From assembly GCA_946803715.1 (NCBI GenBank), contig CAMPET010000029.1, positions 137,479-152,524 of the forward strand: DNA of 15,046 nucleotides, written 5' to 3'. Made by a program: the position numbers and the translations under genes. The DNA is from Beroe ovata. Taxonomy: Eukaryota > Ctenophora > Nuda > Beroida > Beroidae. The notes beneath the pieces were generated by a model. It searched no databases, was not told the origin of the DNA, and saw only the letters and a list, made by a program, of their open reading frames with translations. Shown here one piece after another: positions 8,292 to 15,046 of this stretch (position 1 is the first letter of the stretch; each line of letters starts with the position of its first letter).

Positions 8292-9375
8292 ATTCTTCAC
8301 CAAGGGGAGATACAACTCGATTAAGAGCTAATTAGTAATTATCCTCGACTTCAGACCTAATGAGAAGAGTATAGAGTTAGGAGGGGGAGATTAGAATATC
8401 AAAAAATCAACTGGTAATGGCGGACAATATTGGACCAAATTTCAGATGGTGCGACTGAGAATTATTGTTCGTGCTCGGTAGATCTGCCGTTTTGGTTTAT
8501 CACATCGGAAATATAAATCACTTCTGACTATTGAGAGGAGAGGTTTCCATAACCTAGCCCGTTGCGGCGTTGCCAAAACATTCCGAAAAGGGATGAACGG
8601 CGAGTATTGGCTCCGAACAACAACAATTACAACAACAACAACAACTATGCCACGTGCATGGTTCATGGTCAATTGTAATTAAAAGGGACCAAAAGTCAGT
8701 GGCCAATAATTAGTGGCATATAACCACTTGTGATTCCAAAGATGGATGTTAAGATGAATCGGACCTATCGGCTGCTTGTTAAACTAGTATATCCACTTTT
8801 ATAGTTATACGTGGCAAGATCGTTGTAAAGCCCAGATCTAGTATTTGGGAACACAATATGGAATTGGAGGCAGAACTGAAACAAAGAAAATGGGGGAAAT
8901 ATAATGGGAAAAAAAGGATGAACACTTCAAAGATTGGGTTAGGAGTCAGGCATCCCGGCACTGACTACCAATCACAATATAATACCATTTCAAAGTGGGT
9001 CTTGTTTTGTAAACTGAAGACTCATATGGAAGTTGCTATGAGAGAATTAGCGGTTATTGATCAGCACTATTGGTATTTAGCCCTCAGTCAGACAGTCTGG
9101 CCCTGGCCCATTGTCACAATTGATAAGGCACAAAAAGAGGCCCACTATAACTAGAGCCATAAATCATATCAGCAGAACTGTAAACTTGGCTTTATATGAG
9201 AGTTATTAGTCTAAACTTGAAACAGCGTCTATAAACAATGCAGATAAATGGAATAGGGTAGTTTTATCGGTAACCAATGTAACGCTTGGTCCACGGTAGC
9301 TTTACACTACCCTTCGTAAAGTTGAACTTGAAGTTACTATGTGGAATTACAAGCGGACGAGCTAGAGTTGTTACT
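8292..9375. other. Spacer between the two - strand surface-protein genes
   Basis: It should contain the 5' UTR and promoter of the mosaic gene and the short 3' end of the receptor gene. Seen: a homeodomain-type TAATTAGTAATTA patch at about 8330-8342 and a CAA-rich tract (8617-8645). A 98-codon + strand frame (8858-9154) matches nothing I recognise and is not called as a gene. I see no clear TATA box. Confidence 0.5.
8617..8645. repeat. (CAA)n-rich tract
   Basis: AACAACAACAATTACAACAACAACAACAAC-type repeat with a single ATT interruption; simple sequence. Confidence 0.8.
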
Positions 9376-9380
9376 TTATT
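9375..9380 (-). terminator. Polyadenylation signal AATAAA overlapping the stop codon
   Basis: On the - strand the end of the receptor gene reads GAATAAAG. The TAA stop (9376-9378) lies within AATAAA (9375-9380). If used, cleavage 10-30 bases later would leave an almost absent 3' UTR. Confidence 0.55.
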
Positions 9381-11287
9381 CAAAGTGCCGGCCCTTTTCT
9401 AGGTCAGTCTTATCTATCATAGCATGAGCTGCAGCTGTGGCTGGTCGTGGATGTTGCGGTGAGATACGAGGTCGACAGTGGCGATCAAATCTCAACCAAT
9501 CAGTGTAGAGAAGGACCGTGACGACCACTCCCGACATGACGACCACAAAAACTCCAAAAACCACAGTGGATATTTGGAAGGGGTCAGGTTTCTGGTGCAA
9601 AGAGCTGGTATCAGGAGGGGGTACACTGGGCAATATGATACGGAGAGTAGGACTTCCCTCCTCATCGGTTGGGTTGACTGTTGATGGGGTTGTTGTGAGG
9701 GGTTTCCCCACACACCGGTCCAGAGTGATGTTAGGGGCGCAGGGGACGGTGAATGAACTCGCGTACCCCTCATCTCTGACCCCGTAACCATGGTGACACT
9801 GGATCGTGATGTTGTCTCCGGGTAGGTAAAAAGGGGCATTTCCCTGATCAGAGATCAATTCTCCACCCCACGGTATCTGCATGCTGTCCAGAGTACATGG
9901 CGTGCCCATGTCCTGGATAATATCCTCCATGTCATCATCTCCCGAGACAAGATTAATGTTCACCTCTCCATCCATTTCAGGGGAGGCTGGAGAAATAGAG
10001 ATCGTGCAGTCTTGGAACGGTCGCTCTTCGGACTTCATTTGAATGTACATGAAGTTAGGGATTTTTCCCTGGCAAGGGTGAAGCTTGATGCTGTCATCTC
10101 GAGCTGACCAAACGACACATACTGGTTTCGGCGATAGCTCCCCTGCATACATCAAGAACACGGGTATTCCCTGGGTCAGACTCCTTGCTTGGGGTGACAT
10201 GGCTTTGATAACCCATCTGGGAGTGCTTGTTTTGTTGCAAGGCTCCCAAACTGCCTGTAAATCCGATTGTTGCACCGATAAACAGTCAAGTGACGTCGCA
10301 TCCTGAATCAGCACTGCTGAGTCCTTGTTTCCAGCGAAGCTGTTATCACGAGACAACCTCTCCTCACACATTCTGGACTCAACACACGTCTTTGAGAAGG
10401 TGATGACGTCATATCCAACTGACCGGACCCTCTTCTTGTCTGCAGGTATGGAGGGGAACAGTTGACACTTAGTGGAGGTGTAGTTGTACGAGAAGACGTG
10501 ACACTCGGGCGAAAACTTGCAGTAGTACCAGCACCGCTTTACGGTGACAGAGATGAAGGTGTCGGTGAGGAGGTGACGGGGTGACGGTCGCTTCCCGATT
10601 GTGTAGCAACTCATCAGCATGTCCCGCAACATGTCCGGAGGACCAGGTGGTTCCTGTGTGGGTATCGTACACTATAGGTGGGTATGTGAACTCTTGCGTC
10701 GTCAATGATATCTTAAAATTATAGTGTTCCCCCTTAGGTGTGTTTCCCTTTTAGGTGTGTTTCCCTATAGGTGGGTACTGGGTATGTGAACTCTTGCGTC
10801 ATTAAATTTAATGATAATTTAGAATTAATGTTATCTCAATGAGTTATATTTTGAGTCAAGTTGTTCTTTATATGTAATGTCCTATCTACGGGTGAGATTG
10901 CATGAAAGCACAGATTTTTAAGATATCGCATGCTCAAAATGTTATAGTTACCGTTGAGTACGGATCTTTGTTATTAATCACCACGGGTGCGGTTGTTGGA
11001 TATGTTCCCTTGAAATTCGCCATGTTCTGATACACCCCCCTCTTCTGCCCCAGATACTTCTGTTTCCTCGCTAGGTTATCAAGCTGATGTTTGTCGAATC
11101 CGGCAAGGTCAACGTAGTTGACGGGCGTGGCTGCTGTGTTGACCATAACCCAGAGGGACGTGGAACTAATTGTGTTGGTTGTAAACGTGAACTGCAAGGG
11201 GGCGGGGGTCCAACCGTCCTCCATTTTACTGGTCGATATACGTGCAGATATCAGCAGCTGGAAGAGTATCAACAAGAGGTGCGACAT
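9376..11287 (-). CDS. Type I membrane protein with PAN/apple, ricin-type trefoil-like and sushi domains
   Basis: Two exons on the - strand, 11287-10952 and 10653-9376, are joined in phase 0 across a GT-AG intron (donor gtaact, acceptor cacacag) and give 537 residues. The ATG is at 11285-11287 (A at -3), followed by a signal peptide (SHLLLILFQLLISA). Residues 22-112 lack Cys and are unassigned. PAN/apple-like Cys pattern spans about 128-202 (CWYYC, CHVFSYN, KCQLF). Residues 224-309 resemble the ricin-type Cys-rich domain of mannose receptors (VLIQDATSLDCL, WEPCN, RWVI). A four-Cys sushi-like unit is at 365-426. A Thr/Pro stalk, a membrane span (about 474-495) and a 42-residue tail opening RFDRHCRPR follow. 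The likely role is glycan or protein binding at the cell surface. The tail has no catalytic domain. Confidence 0.8.
10654..10951 (-). other. Intron of the PAN/sushi receptor gene, carrying internal duplications
   Basis: A 298-bp phase-0 intron. Two near-copies of CTATAGGTGGGT...GGTATGTGAACTCTTGCGTC (10672-10700 and 10765-10800; the second has an extra TACTGGG) flank two copies of TTAGGTGTGTTTCCC (10734-10748 and 10751-10765). The first copy lies just upstream of the acceptor in transcript sense. Confidence 0.8.
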
Positions 11288-11747
11288 AGTGTGCGAACTA
11301 GTGTGAAGGTGCAGTGGCTGCTCGCAATGACCACCACATATTATGAGCTCTGCCTATATTGCCTAGGAGACAAGTTTCGATATTTTGCAGCTCTCTCGGA
11401 TCGCTCGTGTTACAGGCGACTCTTTTGTGATTTTGCCTATTCTTACGAGAGAGAGAAATAAGAATTTTGACAAAATCAATTTCATGAAATGCTGAATCTC
11501 TCAAAATTGTAAGGGGCAAAGTAATTTTCAGTTAATGGAAATATTTGTGCGATAGCTATAAGCTTTTTGTTATGAGCCGCACACAGCATACGTCAATATA
11601 CTTTGTCGTAGGTTCGTGAGGAAAATCTGCTTTTATTGAAACCAAGAAGCAATAATCCTGACCGTCAAACAAATTGTGCCAAGAAATCCACTCCTTATTT
11701 ACTGTCGAAAGATAAGACCCTATTCAAGTGCAAACATGAACACAGTA

Positions 11748-11773
11748 CTATAGTAGGTACCTATAGTAGGTAC
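11748..11773. repeat. Tandem 13-bp repeat, two copies
   Basis: CTATAGTAGGTAC occurs twice head to tail with no mismatch. Confidence 0.95.
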
Positions 11774-11929
11774 CGGCAATCGATTGATCTAAATCCATCA
11801 TTAGAATTTGAATGTGGTCAATTTACGCTCTGAAGTTTACGTAAATATATATAAGTGTGAATTTGAAATTTGAATATCTGCCTACATCACGTCGACAATC
11901 GACAAATGTCAAGCACAATTTAGATGAAT

Positions 11930-11951
11930 ATTGAATATACATTGAATATAC
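11930..11951. repeat. Tandem 11-bp repeat, two copies
   Basis: ATTGAATATAC occurs twice head to tail with no mismatch. Confidence 0.9.
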
Positions 11952-12010
11952 ACACGCTCTACACTCCACATTCCTGTAAGTACGATACAAGCGTGTGTTC
12001 ATTGATTGTA

Positions 12011-12078
12011 GCGCGCAGCCAATCAGCGATAAGTATACTGATCCCACGTGACCAAGTGTTTCAATGAGCGCGCCGCGC
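12011..12078. promoter_or_regulatory. Promoter-like patch: CCAAT box, CACGTGAC E-box, GC-rich element
   Basis: AGCCAATCAG (CCAAT at 12019-12023) lies about 20 bp before CCACGTGACC (E-box CACGTG 12045-12050, a USF/MITF-TFEB type core), followed by GAGCGCGCCGCGC (12066-12078). The spacing is promoter-like, but no coding start lies close by. It could serve the receptor gene at 11287 on the - strand or an unseen transcript. Confidence 0.35.
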
Positions 12079-12396
12079 ACACATGCATTCCATTTCATTT
12101 GTACGCGTCTTTCGATGTTGTTGTACTGCAGTGCGTGTACGTTGTACAATGTACATTGCCATTATTATTAACCTTTTGCCCTGTTCCTACAATGGATATG
12201 TATTGCATGTACCTACACATTACAATGTACAATGAGCTCATCATTTTGTGTCATTCTGATTCTTGCAACATTCAACCGATTTCTTTCGTTGTCTAAATTT
12301 GAAAATTTGAATCCAATCAAACGTGGTCGGATTATAAATTGTTATCAACTATCAACTAGAATCAACTATTACCAACATTTAATGAAATAAAAGTTA

Positions 12397-12648
12397 TTAT
12401 TGTTTGCAGGTAGCAACCATAATATTCCGATGTAGGGATTCTCTTGAGACATACTGATAGGCATTGTAAGCAGGCGGCAGCCATTCGAATAGATACCCTA
12501 GTTCATGCAGATTTGAGAAAAATTTATTGCGGCCTCGATGATTCTTTGAATCTCTGATTTGATTCCGTTTTTTAAAAAACTGAATCACCTGGAGCATATT
12601 TGTCTCAAGCTTTTTGCCACAAATTCGATCAAGACCATCTTCATCCAT
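12397..12648 (-). CDS. Possible small protein, unrecognised
   Basis: The frame is 83 codons from ATG (12646-12648) to TAA. The start context is good (G at -3, G at +4). The product is charged and probably helical (LETNMLQVIQFFKKRNQIR), ends LHRNIMVATCKQ, and has two Cys, no signal peptide and no membrane span. I recognise no family. Chance alone can give such a frame in 3.7 kb of non-coding DNA. It could also be an exon or a fragment of an old gene. Confidence 0.25.
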   Translation of the reverse strand: MDEDGLDRICGKKLETNMLQVIQFFKKRNQIRDSKNHRGRNKFFSNLHELGYLFEWLPPAYNAYQYVSRESLHRNIMVATCKQ

Positions 12649-13423
12649 TTCTTTGTCAATGTGGGTCGTTGATTAGTCATGAACAATTGAATTAATGTGA
12701 TAAAATTTCAAAGCCGACCGCATTTGAAATTCAATTTCGTAATATTATTTCTGCTAAGTAATATTAGTAATTCAGAGTGTTCGTTTAGCTGTCGATCAGT
12801 AATATTCAATGTGATGCTGGATGAGTTTCTACGGCTTGCCTGTCGCAGATATCATGATTTTGATTTTTTACCTACTCAAATTGTGGATTTCTCTACGTAT
12901 CTTAACATTTATCTTATTTGACGATTTCCCTCCTGTTCCATATATAGGTACTGAGGTTACGTCAGAGCGTTTTTACCCGTATGATTTTGAGCATTCTACC
13001 GCAAGCAGCTACTGTAGAGTACACTAATGATGTAACGGCGGGTGTGCGTGTGTGTGCTATCGCATAAGTTTAACGTATCTAAACGATACTATTTGGTTTC
13101 GTTCATCATATATGTTATACAATGTTATTTGTTAAAAGTTTACGCAGTAGCCATGGTTTTTGAGAAGTCGTGTATGTGTCTCTGTGTGTCTCCCGTCTGT
13201 GTTTGTGTATGTGTGTGTTTGTGTGTGTGTGTNCCGAACGCGTTTCTGTTCGTTTGCCTGTCTGAAGTGTCTGAGTGACGGTTGGTTTGTCTGTACTCTG
13301 TTTGTCTGTATCAACTGACAGTAGGTTCCCACACCCTATACTCTATAGTGTTCAGAGAAAATTACCCTGGACAATTCAAGATATTAACTTGTGTTTAACA
13401 TTGCGCGTTGAATATCTCTCTAG
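12649..13423. other. Non-coding stretch with GT-rich patches
   Basis: Frequent stops in all frames and no recognisable exon. GT-rich patches occur near 13040-13056 and 13170-13232. Confidence 0.5.
13170..13232. repeat. Degenerate (GT)n tract ending at an ambiguous base
   Basis: A TGTGTCTGTGTG-type tract becomes nearly pure GT. Position 13233 is N, so the tract length is uncertain in this assembly. Confidence 0.85.
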
Positions 13424-13486
13424 GACTTCTCAATGCGTTTCTGTTTAAACTCCTGGTATTTTTACCAGCTCTGAGTTTCTGTCCAA
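13424..13486 (+). other. Candidate exon flanked by good splice sites
   Basis: Acceptor-like aatatctctctag precedes it and donor gtaagt follows at 13487. Of the three frames only the third (from 13426) is open, giving a hydrophobic peptide like a signal sequence (LLNAFLFKLLVFLPALSFC), but no ATG precedes it in this frame. Splice signals alone are weak evidence. It may be a 5' exon of a gene beyond the window or chance. Confidence 0.2.
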
Positions 13487-13841
13487 GTAAGTTTCTCTGG
13501 TCTGAGAGAAGTCGGTTGTAGACTGTAGATCAACTGGTGGGAATAATTGTGTGCGATTTTGTGCTTTCTTTGTTCTCAACATCCGTTAATGACGGAACTC
13601 AAACGAAAATTTTATCAGATTCGATAAATTGCGCTTTCTTCATGTTACTACTTTCGTCGACAAATTCATCAGTGAACCATTGAATTTCAAATTCGCGAGA
13701 AAGAGAATCGGAGATGAGTTACAAAATCCATTGTTGAACGGTCACTTTAGCATCAGCAAAAGAAAGAAGAATATTCGGGCCCACCCTTTATTTACTTCAT
13801 TCTAGAGAAATTTCCTCTCCTCCACCTCACTTTCATTGCAG

Positions 13842-13852
13842 AAAATTACAGA
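13842..13852 (+). other. Candidate 11-nt micro-exon
   Basis: A long pyrimidine-rich acceptor (tcctctcctccacctcactttcattgcag, 13813-13841) is followed 11 bases later by a consensus donor (gtaagt, 13853-13858). The acceptor is among the strongest-looking in the window. No partner exon is proven. Confidence 0.2.
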
Positions 13853-13858
13853 GTAAGT

Positions 13859-15046
13859 AATTCTGAAACCTTTCTGTCCGATTCAAAGTGATCTAGAGTA
13901 ATAACGGCTGATGGATTGATATTTCAAGACCATCGGTCTCAAAATCGCTCAGATTCTCTGCGGCCATAATTTGCCATTTCAACTTAGCTCACTTTGAGAT
14001 TTTCGAGCTTTTCGGGCGGGCCAGGAATTAATTCCTGGCTTCATACGAACTACAATTTGTCCATGTCCGATCGGTGCTCTTTACTCGCACACTCAGAAAG
14101 TGAATAATTGAGGCATGACGGGATATTGATATCTAATTGATAGATCACGGGAACCCCACTATATATACAGTACAGGATCTCCATTTCAGTTCCATTATAG
14201 GTTCTATCGTACGTTTTCCTGCGTTTGACAGCAGGAACGCCATTAACTACTCCTAATCGATTCCTAGCAGATCTAATTCAGCGTCCGTCCACCACTCATA
14301 GGACGCGTGGACATCATATAGTACGAGAGAGGAGGGATTTAATAAAATCTATTTTCTTAAAAGCCTCCCTCTTCGCTGGTTATAGTTGTTGGTAAAATCT
14401 TTGTTTTTACATTTCATGAGATCTTACGCGGTGATTGACGTCAGAATAAGTCGCTTATAACAAGGGCCGTAGCGATAGATTTCTGTATTTAGCTGTCGAT
14501 ACTATTTTACTTTATAGAGTTGACATCTCCGTTATATAACATGCCCACTACCTACCTTTCGTTGTAGCCGTTGTTTTAACTATGTTAAAATTTACCGCTT
14601 TTCATCACTGAAAACTTACCGCTATTTGCTAAAGACTAGGTACACTTAAAATCAGTGGTGTTAATTTTCACCTTTATTAATATTGCTAGTATGAAAACAA
14701 TTATAGCCATCACTATGACAACTGATATGTGAAGGTATGATTTAGCTCTATTTCTGAACGATATGGACCCTGCTATGCTCGTGGTACGTGTGACGTAGGA
14801 TCTTCCATCTACGATATCAGGTTGTCATAATGCGATTTCCGAATTCCTGGGTCATACCGCGTCTGTTTACATCCGCCTTCACCTTATGTCAGCTGTGTCT
14901 CTTGACTATAACCATGTGGCCCTGTCTCTATGTTATAAGTATTTTCACTGCTCGCGATAGCGGCCTAAACAAAACCAACAACTAACGCGGATTGTACAGC
15001 CTGTCTACAGTCGATGCAGTGGTGCCAGATAGTATGTTTGGCATCA
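13859..15046. other. Non-coding right end
   Basis: No open frame of note on either strand. It contains the palindrome and a TATATATA run at 14160-14167 with CCATTTCAGTTCC about 20 bases on, which could be a core promoter but has no coding sequence behind it. Confidence 0.45.
14020..14039. repeat. 20-bp perfect palindrome
   Basis: GCCAGGAATTAATTCCTGGC equals its own reverse complement. It could be a protein-binding site or a cruciform; no neighbouring gene explains it. Confidence 0.9.

Larger units (their letters stand above)
11288..12396. other. Upstream region of the receptor gene, no gene seen
   Basis: AT-rich and stop-rich. It holds a tandem 13-mer, a tandem 11-mer, a promoter-like patch near 12011-12078 and a CAATGTACATTG palindrome at 12147-12158. 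The 5' UTR of the - strand receptor gene should start in its left part. Confidence 0.5.

Noticed and set aside
8442-8672. 76-codon - strand frame with a Val-rich run
   Set aside because: The Val run is a translation of the CAA-rich simple repeat; no other coding sign.
8858-9154. 98-codon + strand frame with an ATG start
   Set aside because: No recognisable domain, signal or splice context; Lys/Trp-rich product with irregular composition. A chance frame is likelier.
11823-12149. 108-codon - strand frame
   Set aside because: It runs through tandem repeats and the promoter-like patch; no domain, and the composition is that of AT-rich non-coding DNA.
13042-13332. Frames on both strands over the GT tract near 13200
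   Set aside because: Cys/Val and Thr/His runs come from the dinucleotide repeat and cross an N base.
1-15046. Transposon, provirus or CRISPR-type array
   Set aside because: No transposase, reverse transcriptase, long terminal repeats or regularly spaced repeats were seen; the repeats are simple or short local duplications.

Overview
The window comes from an animal nuclear genome. Genes are split by short GT-AG introns (about 107-312 bp), CA/GT microsatellites are common, and the proteins are built from animal extracellular modules (sushi, kringle, calcium-binding EGF, laminin-type EGF, thrombospondin type 1, PAN) plus a PEAK/PRAG-type pseudokinase. The lineage cannot be fixed from the sequence. 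A marine, possibly early-branching invertebrate such as a sponge or cnidarian would fit, but that is a guess. There is nothing prokaryotic here: no operon, CRISPR array or insertion sequence, and I recognise no tRNA or rRNA.

Layout. (1) 1-2571, + strand: the 3' part of a PEAK1/PRAG1/SgK223-like gene. Five exons encode most of a kinase fold, with NFG in place of DFG, and a C-terminal helical region. The 5' exons lie outside the window. (2) 2572-3382: a convergent spacer. (3) 3383-8291, - strand: an intronless stretch of about 4.9 kb in two abutting open frames. The upstream frame has a signal peptide, a long helical/coiled-coil region with one strongly hydrophobic segment, and a small EGF-like Cys cluster. 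The downstream frame has a helical segment, sushi-like, kringle, two EGF-Ca, two laminin-EGF and TSP1 domains, and an unassigned C-terminal domain. They look like one large secreted protein, in outline like the SE-cephalotoxin-like family, broken by a frame change inside a 15-bp tandem repeat at 5880-5928. (4) 9376-11287, - strand: a two-exon type I membrane protein with signal peptide, PAN/apple, ricin-type trefoil-like and sushi domains, one membrane span and a short tail. Its stop codon sits inside an AATAAA. (5) 11288-15046: about 3.8 kb with no convincing gene. It holds microsatellites, short duplications, a 20-bp palindrome, a CCAAT/E-box promoter-like patch and two splice-site-flanked candidate exons.

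The two - strand loci are both secreted or cell-surface mosaics and share a sushi-type module, so a common extracellular role (adhesion, matrix, defence or venom-like) is possible but unproven. The PEAK-like gene is an intracellular signalling scaffold and seems unrelated to them except by position.
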